A stretch of DNA of 40,777 nucleotides from Candidatus Sabulitectum sp. (GTDB taxonomy: Bacteria; Fermentibacterota; Fermentibacteria; Fermentibacterales; JCC-6). The notes under the pieces were generated by a model, which saw only the letters and a list, made by a program, of their open reading frames with translations, did not search any database and had not been told where the DNA came from. Positions 23,147 through 31,944 of the stretch are shown here, piece after piece (the stretch's first letter is position 1; the number at the start of each line of letters is the position of its first letter). Location of the stretch: positions 1 through 40,777 of the forward strand of contig JAOZRM010000001.1 in the NCBI GenBank assembly GCA_029940175.1. The letters are read 5' to 3'. A program made the position numbers and the translations under genes.

Positions 23147-23773
23147 CTAACTTAAGTAAGCCATGAGATCCAGCAGCTTAACTGCCAGATTCATTGCTGG
23201 GATGAGAATGCTGGAAATAACGCCTGTAAAAAGAAGCCCGAACACTATGAACATTCCAAATCGCTCAAGCTTCATGTAGTGCCATAATGCTTTTCCCTTA
23301 AGAAAACGGGCAACAATTCTGCTGCCGTCTAGAGGAGGAATTGGAATGAGATTGAAAACCATGAGCATCACATTGATAACAGAAACATATGCAAAAGTTC
23401 TTGCAAAAAATGCTGGAAGAAAGCCACCGGTCAAGTGAAGAAGAACGCTGAGCACAATAGCGATAGACAGGTTTGCTGCAGGTCCCGCCATGGCCACAAG
23501 CATCATTCCCTTCTGGGGATTTCTGAAGTAGGCAGGATTAACAGGAACAGGTTTTGCCCACGCAAACAGAAAAGGTGATTTCATAAAAATAAGCATCGCA
23601 GGTAAGATGATTGTTCCAAATAAGTCAATATGAACAATGGGGTTGAAAGAGAGTCTGCCTGCCCGGGATGCAGTTGGATCTCCAAGCTTATAAGCTGTAA
23701 AACCATGGGCTATCTCATGGCAGACTACACTGAAAAAAACCATAACAAGAACAAGTGGCATTTCCATTAACAT
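23147..23773 (-). CDS. Site-2 protease family (M50) membrane metalloprotease
   Basis: 208 residues. Intramembrane zinc proteases of this family cut membrane-spanning substrates. Zinc ligands are in SVVCHEIAHGFTAYKLGD (HExxH) and the third ligand Asp is in FNLIPIPPLDGSRI. Both are in hydrophobic segments, with about five to six membrane spans in total. There is no PDZ domain, so it belongs to the small group of S2P homologues (as in YwhC-like proteins). The ATG at 23773 has GGAG ten bases upstream and lies six bases after the YugP-like gene stop. Two unrelated membrane metalloproteases in a row suggest a shared envelope maintenance role (inference). Confidence 0.9.
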   Translation of the reverse strand: MLMEMPLVLVMVFFSVVCHEIAHGFTAYKLGDPTASRAGRLSFNPIVHIDLFGTIILPAMLIFMKSPFLFAWAKPVPVNPAYFRNPQKGMMLVAMAGPAANLSIAIVLSVLLHLTGGFLPAFFARTFAYVSVINVMLMVFNLIPIPPLDGSRIVARFLKGKALWHYMKLERFGMFIVFGLLFTGVISSILIPAMNLAVKLLDLMAYLS

Positions 23774-23779
23774 GTTACT

Positions 23780-24472
23780 TTATCTCCTTCTTCCTGCAAG
23801 AAGCAGCCAGAGCATCTGTCCAATGGCAGCAAGAGCACTGGCGACATAAGTAAGAGCAGCTGCGGTTAGAACTTTTTTAACTCCTGCTACATCAGACGGA
23901 GGAAAGCCCCGCTCCTTTTCAAGCCAGCTGACAGCCCTGGCGCTGGCGTTGAATTCAACTGGAAGAGTTACCAGCTGAAACAACAGAGCTGCACTGTACA
24001 GAGCAACTCCAATGTAGATCAAATTCGTCATACGAAAGAAAAACCCGCCCAGAAGAAGTGGGAACAACATCTGACTGCCCAGATTGGCCACTGGAACCAG
24101 TGCTGTTCTGAATTTAAGAGGAGAATATCCCATTGCATGCTGTACGGCATGGCCAGCCTCATGGGCAGCAATCCCGATGGCAGCAACCGAATCACTGGCA
24201 TAAACACCGCTTGAAAGTCTAAGTGTTTTCGACCGGGGATCGTAATGGTCTGTGAGTTTTCCCTGTACCTGTTCAATGCCAATGTTTGCAAGCCCATAAT
24301 TATCCAGAATGCTTCTCGCCATTGATGCACCGGTAAGTCCGAGGCCATTCCGGACTTTACTGTATTTGTTAAAAGTTGAATTCACTCTGGAACGGGCGAT
24401 CATTCCAAGAATAAACGCGGCAATGATCACAAGGATACCCGGATTCATATCGTACATCATTTGAAAAAGCAT
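23780..24472 (-). CDS. YugP-like neutral zinc metallopeptidase, membrane-bound
   Basis: 230 residues. This is a family of membrane-anchored putative zinc peptidases. The metal motif is IGIAAHEAGHAVQHAMGYSP (HExxH), with hydrophobic segments before (ILVIIAAFILGMIA) and after it (LFPLLLGGFFF, LYSAALLFQLVTLPVEF). The family segments LTDHYDPRSKTLRLS and SAVAAIGIAAHEAGH-like sequence are present, and the C-terminal FNASARAVSWLEKERG contains the likely third ligand region. The substrate is unknown for the family. The gene follows DUF2334 by 97 bases and has AAGGG before its ATG. Confidence 0.87.
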   Translation of the reverse strand: MLFQMMYDMNPGILVIIAAFILGMIARSRVNSTFNKYSKVRNGLGLTGASMARSILDNYGLANIGIEQVQGKLTDHYDPRSKTLRLSSGVYASDSVAAIGIAAHEAGHAVQHAMGYSPLKFRTALVPVANLGSQMLFPLLLGGFFFRMTNLIYIGVALYSAALLFQLVTLPVEFNASARAVSWLEKERGFPPSDVAGVKKVLTAAALTYVASALAAIGQMLWLLLAGRRR

Positions 24473-24569
24473 AATTTCACCCTTCTTTAATCATACAGAT
24501 ATGCAATTCCGTTTCCAGAGCTATCCGGATGAATACCAGAAACATAATAGATCCGGAGTGCAGCCTGCG

Positions 24570-25280
24570 TCACCGATGGGCCATGTCGGCGCATGTGGAG
24601 CATATCCTTCCCATTGTTGAACTGATCAAAGCTCTCTCCAGCGGTTTTTCAAGGCTGGGCAGATCTTTTACATGAATAGCAAGACGGAAAACTCTGCTTC
24701 CCGAGAACAGCGATGGTCCGGCAGAAGACCAGAATACACTGCATGCTCTCTTCCATGGAGTTCGGGTTGCAAATACCACTGCAGGAATTGTGTGTGTGAC
24801 TCCCCCTGCATGCTCAATAGCCCAGCGGTACTCAATCCACTTAAAGGGGAAACCTTTCAGAGCTTCTCTGGTTCCACGGCTGTATAACCAGGCGGGTGCA
24901 GTAAACCCCGATGGCGGTTCTCCCAGAACGTCAGACATTATTTTGAAGCCCTGATCAATTCTAATAGCAGCATCGTCCCTTGAAAGAGACAGAAATTCTC
25001 CCTCACCCTTTGTGAATAGTTTGCCTTCCATAGAAAACTTCTCTTGAGTATCCAGGTGATACAATCCATGTTGTGCAATTTCCACACCTGCCCCATTCAA
25101 TTCACGAAGCCAGGAGCAGAATTCCGGAAACTTATCGATTCTTCCCCCGGAATGATAATCAGGCACAACCAGCATTGTAAAATTTGCTCCGGTTCTCTTC
25201 ATGATCATATCTGTCAACTGCCGGGAACGATCAAACATCGCCGGTGTAACGTCATGAAGAGAGACCAGTATTTGCTTCAC
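24570..25280 (-). CDS. DUF2334-type polysaccharide deacetylase family protein
   Basis: 236 residues from GTG 25280, which shares one base with the metG stop (TAGTG). The fold is that of NodB-like carbohydrate esterases. The sequence begins QILVSLHDVTPAMFDRS (catalytic Asp in the 'S-x-H-D-V-T-P' motif), then FTMLVVPDYHSGGRI, GVEIAQHGLYH (metal His pair) and GFTAPAWLYS. It thus keeps the metal triad, although these proteins have not been shown to deacetylate polysaccharides. There is no signal peptide, so it is probably cytoplasmic. Confidence 0.8.
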   Translation of the reverse strand: MKQILVSLHDVTPAMFDRSRQLTDMIMKRTGANFTMLVVPDYHSGGRIDKFPEFCSWLRELNGAGVEIAQHGLYHLDTQEKFSMEGKLFTKGEGEFLSLSRDDAAIRIDQGFKIMSDVLGEPPSGFTAPAWLYSRGTREALKGFPFKWIEYRWAIEHAGGVTHTIPAVVFATRTPWKRACSVFWSSAGPSLFSGSRVFRLAIHVKDLPSLEKPLERALISSTMGRICSTCADMAHR

Positions 25281-27274
25281 TACTTAATTGTATCCCCAGG
25301 TTTTGAGTCAGCAGCAGGCTCCAGGAGGAATACTCCGGATTCACCGTCGCTGGCCATTAGCATTCCATGACTCATAACTCCGCAGAGTTTCGCCGGTTTC
25401 AAATTGCACACCACGGCAACCAGCCGCCCCTGAAGTTCTTCTTTTGTGTAATGGGGCTTCATGCCTGCAACCACAGTTCTGACCCTGTCACCTGTATCAA
25501 CTTCAACCTTGTAGAGTTTTTTTGCTTTCTTGATATCTTCAACTGAAAGAATTCTACCCACTTTGAACTCAATCTTCATGAACTCTTCAAAATCAACTTC
25601 AGGGGTTTCTTCAACATTTTCTTCCACTAAGGGAGTTTCAGATTTGTCCATCACTTTTTCAAAACCATCTTCCAGCTTTTTGAAGAGAATCTCTGCCTCT
25701 CCAAGTTTTAATCCCGACTCAAGGAGAACAGTACCTGCATCAGACCATTTGAGCTCATCCAGACCCAGCATTCTTCTGATTTTTTCCGCAGAGAAAGGGA
25801 TAAATGGCTCAAATATCACAGCAAGTGAAACACAGAGGTTCAAACAAGTTGCTACAGTTACGGCACACTGATCCGGATCTGTCTTCAATGATTTCCATGG
25901 CTTGGCCGTATCAAAGTATCTGTTGCCTTCTCGTGCAAGTTCCATTGCCACGCCAATGGCTTTTTTGAATCTGAATGATTCCATCAGAACAGCGATCTCT
26001 TCAGCTGTCTCTCCGGCCCTGTTAAGCAAAGTCATATCCAGGTCAGCAGATGGAACTCTGCCTTCAAATTTGCTTAAGGTGAACTTCAGAGTTCGGTTAA
26101 TGAAATTACCCAGCACATCCGCCAACTCATTGTTCCTGGTCTGATACTCTCTCCATGAGAAATCGGAATCTCTGTTCTCAGGAGCGTTTACAACAAGAGC
26201 ATAACGCATTGGATCAGGGTCAAAATGATCCAGATAATCCCCCATGTTGATTCCGGTACCACGGCTTGTGGAAAACTTCTGTCCCGATATGTTGAGATAC
26301 TCGTTAGCCGGCACATTCCAGGGCAGATTAAAATTCCCAAGGCCGTGAAGAAGGGATGGCTCAATAATGCAATGGAACACTATGTTGTCCTTGCCTATGA
26401 ACTGAACAAGCTTTGTCTCCGGATCCTGCCAGTACTTACGCCATTCATCCGGATCTTTTCCTGCTTTCGAGAAGTATTCCATTGTACTGCTGATGTATCC
26501 AAGAACTGCTTCAAACCAGACGTACAAAACCTTACCCTTTGCCTCTTCAAGAGGTACTGGGACTCCCCATGAAATATCTCTTGTTATTGCCCTTTCACGC
26601 AGACCATCACTCAACCAGCTGTGACAGTACTTCAATACATTTGTTTTCCAGTCAGACTGCCCTCCAAGCCAGCCCTCAAGCCATTCCTGAAATCTATCAA
26701 GCAATAGGAACCAGTGCCTTGTAACTCTGGTTTCCGGAGTCGCGCCACAGATTCCGCACCTGGGGTTTATGAGCTCAAAAGCCTCAGTCCATGTTCCACA
26801 GCTCTCACATTGATCTCCGCGAGCATCCTCTGAACCGCACTTGGGACACGTTCCATTGATGTATCTGTCAGGAAGATATCTCTTGCAATCCGGACAGTAG
26901 AGTTGTTTCATATCTTTCGGAAGAATGTATTCCTTTTCAAGCAGGTCAAGAAATACACTCTGAGCAAACTCAATGTGTTCAGGGCGAGTAGTTCTGGAAA
27001 AATTATCAAAAATGATCCCGAATCTTTTGAAATCCCCGGCAATGATGTCATGGTACTTGTTCACTACTTCCATTGGGGTAATTCCCATTTTTTCAGCGGC
27101 GATTGTAATTGGTACACCATGTTCATCGGTTCCGGAACAGAATAGAACGTCGTTGCCGGACATCCGAATGTACCTCACGTAGATATCTGCAGGAAGATAG
27201 GCCCCGGCAAGATGCCCCAGATGTTTCGGTCCGTTTGCGTATGGAAGCGCGCTTGTCACCATGTAACGAGACAT
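25280..27274 (-). CDS. metG: Methionyl-tRNA synthetase with C-terminal tRNA-binding domain
   Basis: 664 residues. The enzyme charges tRNA-Met and initiator tRNA. The class I core has the HIGH-type motif PKHLGHLAGAY and the KMSKS equivalent in GQKFSTSRGTG. Its connective peptide holds two zinc-type Cys clusters (CPDCKR with CPKCGS, and CESCG with CGICG). WFEAVLGYISS and DIVFHCIIEP-like sequence follow as expected. After the anticodon-binding helical domain an acidic linker (EENVEETPEVD) joins a C-terminal EMAP-II/Trbp OB-fold domain (FKVGRILSVEDIKKAKKLYK, CGVMSHGMLMAS) that increases tRNA affinity. The ATG shares a base with the ricT stop (TGATG). Confidence 0.96.
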   Translation of the reverse strand: MSRYMVTSALPYANGPKHLGHLAGAYLPADIYVRYIRMSGNDVLFCSGTDEHGVPITIAAEKMGITPMEVVNKYHDIIAGDFKRFGIIFDNFSRTTRPEHIEFAQSVFLDLLEKEYILPKDMKQLYCPDCKRYLPDRYINGTCPKCGSEDARGDQCESCGTWTEAFELINPRCGICGATPETRVTRHWFLLLDRFQEWLEGWLGGQSDWKTNVLKYCHSWLSDGLRERAITRDISWGVPVPLEEAKGKVLYVWFEAVLGYISSTMEYFSKAGKDPDEWRKYWQDPETKLVQFIGKDNIVFHCIIEPSLLHGLGNFNLPWNVPANEYLNISGQKFSTSRGTGINMGDYLDHFDPDPMRYALVVNAPENRDSDFSWREYQTRNNELADVLGNFINRTLKFTLSKFEGRVPSADLDMTLLNRAGETAEEIAVLMESFRFKKAIGVAMELAREGNRYFDTAKPWKSLKTDPDQCAVTVATCLNLCVSLAVIFEPFIPFSAEKIRRMLGLDELKWSDAGTVLLESGLKLGEAEILFKKLEDGFEKVMDKSETPLVEENVEETPEVDFEEFMKIEFKVGRILSVEDIKKAKKLYKVEVDTGDRVRTVVAGMKPHYTKEELQGRLVAVVCNLKPAKLCGVMSHGMLMASDGESGVFLLEPAADSKPGDTIK

Positions 27275-28401
27275 CAGCTTTTCCTCTCTTCCTTCTTTTT
27301 ATTCCTTCTTCGATATCTGCCGCGATCTCTGTTTCTAGATTTTTTCTCCGGTGTCTCTGAACTTGATTCCGCTACCACAGTGGAAGCATCAACATTCACT
27401 TCGGGTTTCTTCTCCGAACCGGTTTGTGCTCTCTGTTTCTGTCTCTGTCCCGGCTTCGGTCTCTGCTTTGGCCTGGCTTTTTGCTTTGCCTTTTGTTTTT
27501 CTTTATCTGCAGGCAAAGAAACTTTTTTCTTATCTACAGCTGCAGTTTCAGGAAGAGTGGTCATTGTTCGTCTTCGATGAAAGTCCTCTATGGGCAGTAC
27601 TTCCTCGTCTCCGTTTCCCTCCCAGAGAAGAAGCACTGTTTCCTTAAAAATATTGACATCCTTCACAAGTGCCTGTATGCCGTTGACCCTGAGCTTCAGA
27701 CCAACCCGAGGATATGTTTTTGAAGCCTTGTGGTAAAAATCTGTTTCGTAATCCAGGCAGCACATCAAGCGACTGCACGCACCGGAAACTTTACTTGGGT
27801 TAGGTGATAAGTGTTGGTCTCTAACAGATTTAAGTGTAACAGACTTAAACTCATTAAGAAAACCTGCACAACAGAGCTGCCTGCCGCAGATTCCCACGCC
27901 GTCCTTGTACTTTGCATCATCTCTGACGCCGATCTGACGCATCTCAATCCTGGCTCTGAATGCAGATGCCATGTCACGCACAAGCCCTCTGAAATCAGTC
28001 CTCTGATCTGCGGTAAAAAATATTCTGATTCTGTTCCGGTCCAGCTGTGACTCACAATCTGTAAGACGCATATCCAGACTTCGAACCTTTACTCTCTTTT
28101 GGCAGTAGACCAGTACTTCTTTCTCAAAATCACGGTTTGATCTGAAATTTTCCATGTCAATCTCTGCTGATATTCGAAGAAAATTCCCTTCTATACGAGC
28201 CATATTGCTTTCACAGGGGGGCAATTTGGCCACTACTCTGCCCATATCCTCCCCGCGATCCACAGAAACAACGGCCATCTCGCCTATATTCACAGGTTGC
28301 TTTGTTTTGTTTGCAAACGTTAGCAATCTTCTTGATTTAAACGCTAGTTGAATAATCTCTATTGGTTGATTCTCCATTGTGCGAGCATCCTCATCTTTCA
28401 T
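27274..28401 (-). CDS. ricT: PSP1-domain protein (RicT/YaaT)
   Basis: 375 residues from ATG 28401, one base after the holB stop; a TTG at 28413 or ATG at 28377 is possible. The PSP1 domain is complete, with VGICGRQLCCAGFL and SRLMCCLDYETDFY, whose Cys residues bind iron-sulfur in the Bacillus RicT complex. RicT, with RicA and RicF, promotes RNase Y-dependent processing. Elsewhere its role is less clear. The C-terminal 90 residues are an unusual tail of Lys, Arg, Gln and Pro (KQKARPKQRPKPGQRQKQR), ending RDRGRYRRRNKKKEERKS, likely disordered and RNA-binding. The holB-ricT-metG order is a conserved arrangement also known in Firmicutes. Confidence 0.87.
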   Translation of the reverse strand: MKDEDARTMENQPIEIIQLAFKSRRLLTFANKTKQPVNIGEMAVVSVDRGEDMGRVVAKLPPCESNMARIEGNFLRISAEIDMENFRSNRDFEKEVLVYCQKRVKVRSLDMRLTDCESQLDRNRIRIFFTADQRTDFRGLVRDMASAFRARIEMRQIGVRDDAKYKDGVGICGRQLCCAGFLNEFKSVTLKSVRDQHLSPNPSKVSGACSRLMCCLDYETDFYHKASKTYPRVGLKLRVNGIQALVKDVNIFKETVLLLWEGNGDEEVLPIEDFHRRRTMTTLPETAAVDKKKVSLPADKEKQKAKQKARPKQRPKPGQRQKQRAQTGSEKKPEVNVDASTVVAESSSETPEKKSRNRDRGRYRRRNKKKEERKS

Positions 28402-28402
28402 G

Positions 28403-29458
28403 TCAATGCCCAATCCTGGAACCTGCTACTGCAGCAGAAAAAGCCATTGAAGGTGATACATTAGCTCTCAATCTCTGTTCACACAGGCTGAACAGCATTT
28501 CCATCCGCTGAAAAACTTCATCGTCGATACCGGTTACCTCAGGCACCGATTCTCTGGTTAACGGTGTAGCTCCTGCGAATTCTCTTCTCAGGTCGTGGAT
28601 CAGTGAATTCATCTCTGAGCAAAGGGAGAGAATTCCTTCTCTGCCAAGTTTCCGGGACAAACCTTCAACTTCAGACACAAGTTCCATGTCTCCAAGATTT
28701 TTGTTGAATATCAACTCAAAAACATCCTCCACCTGGCTCTTGTTCTTTTTCTTTTTCCTGTTCAGCGTCAGAGCTCTACCGGGACATCCATCAGAGAGAA
28801 AAGCCAGTGCTGATGCTTCATCAGCTGAAACTCCAATTCTTTCCATAAGCAGTTCTTCCAGCATGGAGGTAGTAAGCCTCCCGAATCTTACAGTGTGTGC
28901 TCTGGATCTCACTGTTGGCAGCATACCTGAGACCCTTGAGGTTACAAGGACAATAAGAGCTCCGGCAGGAGGCTCTTCCAGAGTTTTAAGAATGGCGTTG
29001 GCCGCTTCTCTTCTCAACCGGTGAGCATCATAAATTATTTCTACATACCCGTATCCTTCAAATGATTTCCTGGATAATCTGTGTCCCATTTCTCGCATCT
29101 GATCAATGGAAAGATAGGTATTCCCTTCAATGCGAAGAGGTGTGATTCCGTCTTTTGCCCTTGTTTTAAACAAGTCTACAATATCTTCGTTCTTAGTGGT
29201 CTTCATTCTGGGAATGGTTATTCTTACATCGGGATGTATCAGATCATCAATCTGTCTGCATTGTTTGCACTGTCCACAAAAACCTTTCTCAATCTCCGGG
29301 CATATCCTTGCCTTTGCAAGATCAAGAGCAGCAGTCAGTCTGCCGCTTCCATCGGGACCAGCCAGAATGTAAGCATGAGCAAGCCTGTCCGCACTCACTG
29401 CAGATGAAAGAATTTCCTTGGCCTGGTTCTGTCCCTTCAGGGTGGAAAAAAGCTTCAT
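28403..29458 (-). CDS. holB: DNA polymerase III clamp-loader delta' subunit
   Basis: 351 residues. This is the clamp-loader subunit that helps load the sliding clamp. The N-terminal AAA+ domain has LAHAYILAGPDGSGRLTAAL, a degenerate Walker A with Arg in place of the catalytic Lys and Leu for Thr, typical of a non-hydrolysing delta'. It has a zinc-type cluster (ICPEIEKGFCGQCKQC), sensor and Walker B-like ANAILKTLEEPPAG and the Arg-finger-type motif LPTVRSRAHTVRF, which contributes to ATP hydrolysis in the neighbouring subunit. A KKKKNK patch lies in the middle. GGAG precedes the ATG, which lies two bases after the envC stop. Confidence 0.92.
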   Translation of the reverse strand: MKLFSTLKGQNQAKEILSSAVSADRLAHAYILAGPDGSGRLTAALDLAKARICPEIEKGFCGQCKQCRQIDDLIHPDVRITIPRMKTTKNEDIVDLFKTRAKDGITPLRIEGNTYLSIDQMREMGHRLSRKSFEGYGYVEIIYDAHRLRREAANAILKTLEEPPAGALIVLVTSRVSGMLPTVRSRAHTVRFGRLTTSMLEELLMERIGVSADEASALAFLSDGCPGRALTLNRKKKKNKSQVEDVFELIFNKNLGDMELVSEVEGLSRKLGREGILSLCSEMNSLIHDLRREFAGATPLTRESVPEVTGIDDEVFQRMEMLFSLCEQRLRANVSPSMAFSAAVAGSRIGH

Positions 29459-29460
29459 CT

Positions 29461-30582
29461 CTACTCCAGATACTCGAGTGGATTTACCGGTTGACCTGCA
29501 CGACGAATTTCAAGGTAACAGCCTGACCTTCCACCGGGCAAAGATCCGGTCATTCCAAGGAAAGATCCGGAATTCACGGTCTCTCCCCTGTCGACCTCAA
29601 GACTTCCAAGGTGTGCGTAAACACTGTAGTAACCGTCAAGGTGATCAAGAACTACCATTCTTCCCATGTTTAGAAATTCTCGTGCGTAAAGTACTACGCC
29701 GGGGCCTATGGTAGAAACTCTGGCAGAATTTCCTGCAACCGCAATGGAAACACCGTCACTGATAGTTTCTGTTCCATACACCGGATCCTGATCCAGACCG
29801 AATCCCCTTATGATTGTTCCTCTCACCGGCCAGTTAACCGATCCGCGATTAACTGCAAGGTAGGCAGTGGCAGAAATATCAACAGGTGGAATTGAAGAGG
29901 TGGATACACTGGATCTAAGGGTGGTTACGAATGCTGAAAGCTGCTGCCTTCGCTGCTCTATAGCATCCGCTGAATCACGAGCAGCGGCAATATCGCTTTC
30001 AAGACTCTGGCGAAGAAGAGTTTGCCGTTCTTCCTCTCGATATATCCGTTCCTGCGCAGCTTCCATCTGAACCCTCAGCACTCTTACATCTTCAACCAGT
30101 ATCTCCAGGGAATCGCGGTACTCAGAAAGAGAATCTCCTGATTGCTCAAGATACTGCATTCGAGTGATAGCGCTTTCTGCCAGATGATCCATGAAACACA
30201 TCCGTCTGAGGTATCTGCTGATTCCGCCTGGAGCGAACAATACCGATGACCCCACAAGCCTTCGGTGAGAATAGAGAAAGAGTATGTACTCCTCAACCCC
30301 CGTTTCCAGTTCTGCCCTTGCTGAATCGGTAAGGAACCACCTCTGGTCAATGCTGTGGATATCCATGGTAATTCTTGCTTCACGAGCTGCAAGTTCGTTG
30401 TAATATCCCCGGGCAGCTCCGAGATGTTCATGAATTCCAAGAAGAATCTCTTCACTGGATGCCTGTCTGCTCTCAAGCTCCTCCAGATACAATCTGGTCT
30501 GTTCAAGTCTAACATCCAGACTGTCGATTCCGGTGTCACCCAGCAATACAAGGCAAATAACGGCTAACACCCCAAGGCCCAT
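29461..30582 (-). CDS. EnvC/NlpD-like murein hydrolase activator with degenerate LytM domain
   Basis: 373 residues from ATG 30582 with AGGAG six bases upstream. After a short N-terminal hydrophobic segment (MGLGVLAVICLVLLG) there are long coiled-coil helices (DVRLEQTRLYLEELESRQAS, QMEAAQERIYREEERQTLL), as in EnvC. The C-terminal M23/LytM domain (about 250-373) has NWPVRGTIIRGFG, MGRMVVLDHLDGYYSVYAHL and ECGxLxG-like turns. Catalytic residues of real M23 peptidases are missing: the H-x-D of the first motif is ISDGVSIAVAG here and the HLHFE motif is CYLEIRR. Only His in YAHLGS remains. That is how EnvC/NlpD activators look: they bind and switch on cell-wall amidases during division. Confidence 0.87.
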   Translation of the reverse strand: MGLGVLAVICLVLLGDTGIDSLDVRLEQTRLYLEELESRQASSEEILLGIHEHLGAARGYYNELAAREARITMDIHSIDQRWFLTDSARAELETGVEEYILFLYSHRRLVGSSVLFAPGGISRYLRRMCFMDHLAESAITRMQYLEQSGDSLSEYRDSLEILVEDVRVLRVQMEAAQERIYREEERQTLLRQSLESDIAAARDSADAIEQRRQQLSAFVTTLRSSVSTSSIPPVDISATAYLAVNRGSVNWPVRGTIIRGFGLDQDPVYGTETISDGVSIAVAGNSARVSTIGPGVVLYAREFLNMGRMVVLDHLDGYYSVYAHLGSLEVDRGETVNSGSFLGMTGSLPGGRSGCYLEIRRAGQPVNPLEYLE

Positions 30583-30591
30583 CAGCAACTC

Positions 30592-31752
30592 CTATTTAAG
30601 CAATCTAGATGCAAGTTCCTCTGCCTTATCGGTTCTTTCCCAACTGAAACTACCATCGTCCCCGGGGATTCTTCCAAAATGGCCAAAGGCTGCAGTCTTC
30701 CTGAATATCGGTTTTCTGAGACCAAGTGCATTGATTATTTCATAAGGTTTCAGCGGGAAGATCTCAGTGACTGCCTTCTCTATATCAACAACATTCCCGA
30801 CTCTTTCCGTTCCGAATGTATCTACCCTTACGCTTACCGGTTCTGATCTTCCGATTGCGTATGCAAGCTGAATCTCACATCTATCCGCAACACCGGAGGC
30901 AACAATGTTCTTGGCTATATATCTAGCCATGTAGGCGGCACTTCTGTCTACTTTGGTGCTGTCTTTGCCGCTGAAAGCTCCACCACCGTGTCGACCCATT
31001 CCACCGTAAGTGTCTACTATTATTTTCCTGCCTGTAAGTCCGGTATCACCGTCAGGACCGCCAATAACAAATCTGCCGGCAGGGTTGTACAGGAAATGAC
31101 CACTCCACTCGAGGTACGGAACAAATGTTTCCAGCACAGGGGTGATGATCTTTTCTCTGATCTCCTCTTTCATTGATCCGTTCCCGGCATCCTCGGCATG
31201 GTGGATCGACATGAGTATTTCGGAGATCCCCACAGGTTTACCGTTCTCATATTCAACCGTAACCTGGCTCTTTGCGTCAGGCCTTGCCCACTTTATCTCC
31301 CCAGTCCTTCTCGCTTCACTTAAACGTTCAAGAAGCCGGTGTGACAGATGAATCGGATATGGCATCAGAGCCTTGGTCTCATTGCAGGCGAAACCGAACA
31401 TCATTCCCTGATCGCCGGCACCCTCATGATCGACCACACCACTGTCAATATCCGCGGACTGCGAGTGCAGCTTGATCTGGTATTCATTTTTCTCAAAGTG
31501 AAAACCTATCTCTGGAAGGGTATATCCGATGTCACTAATAGTTTCTTTTGCCAGTTTTACGTAGTCAACTTCACCAAGGGCTTTTACTTCCCCTGCAAGA
31601 AGACAGAAATTGGTTGTTACCAGTGTTTCGCATGCAACATGCGCATTGGGATCAAGGGCAAGATGAGCGTCAAGCACAGCATCAGATATCTGGTCACAGA
31701 CTTTATCAGGATGTCCCTCTGAAACTGATTCGCTTGTAAACAGCTTTCTCAT
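30592..31752 (-). CDS. metK: S-adenosylmethionine synthetase
   Basis: 386 residues from ATG 31752 with GGAG six bases upstream. The enzyme makes SAM from methionine and ATP. It begins RKLFTSESVSEGHPDKVCDQ, the ATP-binding start. It continues with GAGDQGMMFGFACNE (signature 1), GGPDGDTGLTGRKIIVDTYGG and HGGGAFSGKDSTKVDRSAAYM (signature 2), ending with FGHFGRIPGDDGSFSWERTDK. The length is normal. It lies upstream of envC, holB, ricT and metG in one packed series. A leader of about 140 bases with two alternative hairpins precedes it, so it may be regulated. Confidence 0.96.
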   Translation of the reverse strand: MRKLFTSESVSEGHPDKVCDQISDAVLDAHLALDPNAHVACETLVTTNFCLLAGEVKALGEVDYVKLAKETISDIGYTLPEIGFHFEKNEYQIKLHSQSADIDSGVVDHEGAGDQGMMFGFACNETKALMPYPIHLSHRLLERLSEARRTGEIKWARPDAKSQVTVEYENGKPVGISEILMSIHHAEDAGNGSMKEEIREKIITPVLETFVPYLEWSGHFLYNPAGRFVIGGPDGDTGLTGRKIIVDTYGGMGRHGGGAFSGKDSTKVDRSAAYMARYIAKNIVASGVADRCEIQLAYAIGRSEPVSVRVDTFGTERVGNVVDIEKAVTEIFPLKPYEIINALGLRKPIFRKTAAFGHFGRIPGDDGSFSWERTDKAEELASRLLK

Positions 31753-31784
31753 TAAAATCTCCATTCCTCTTAAATAAACGAAAG

Positions 31785-31821
31785 ACCGTCATCCGACGGC
31801 CCAGAGGTCATGGCTGACGGC
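31785..31821 (-). promoter_or_regulatory. metK leader with two mutually exclusive hairpins
   Basis: On the minus-strand RNA, GCCGUC from 31795-31800 can pair with GACGGU (31785-31790) across a GGAU loop. The copy at 31815-31821 (GCCGUCA) can pair with the same arm through UGACGGU. Only one pairing can form at a time. CUUUCGUUUAUUU follows the first stem about 20 bases before the metK ribosome-binding site, so it could act as an attenuator. It resembles no SAM riboswitch I know. On the plus strand the outer stem is followed by CTTTTT. Confidence 0.35.
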
Positions 31822-31892
31822 TTTTTAGTACTTTTTTTAGCGTGGTTGCAATACACCTCAAATCAATCCACATACTGGGGCAATATAGGTAA

Positions 31893-31923
31893 AGACCTGA
31901 AACCAGTAAAGGGTTCCAGGTCT
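31893..31923 (-). terminator. Terminator after the carboxyltransferase gene
   Basis: AGACCTGGAACC and GGTTTCAGGTCT (minus strand) form a 12-pair stem with one G-U pair and a seven-base loop, 21 bases after the gene's stop, followed by TTTACC. The U-run is short. The gap from here to metK (140 bases) suggests separate transcription units. Confidence 0.6.
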
Positions 31924-31944
31924 GACTGGTGATCAAAGACTCTA

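Noticed and set aside
28403..29458. Loss of Walker A Lys in HolB as a sign of pseudogenisation
   Set aside because: Degenerate P-loops are normal in delta' subunits; the Arg-finger motif and the zinc Cys residues are intact.
30084..30551. 155-codon minus-strand frame inside envC
   Set aside because: Alternative frame of the coiled-coil coding region; no conserved features.
31765..31944. SAM-I, SAM-II, SMK or SAH riboswitch upstream of metK
   Set aside because: None of the core conserved sequences of these classes was found; only simple hairpins are present.
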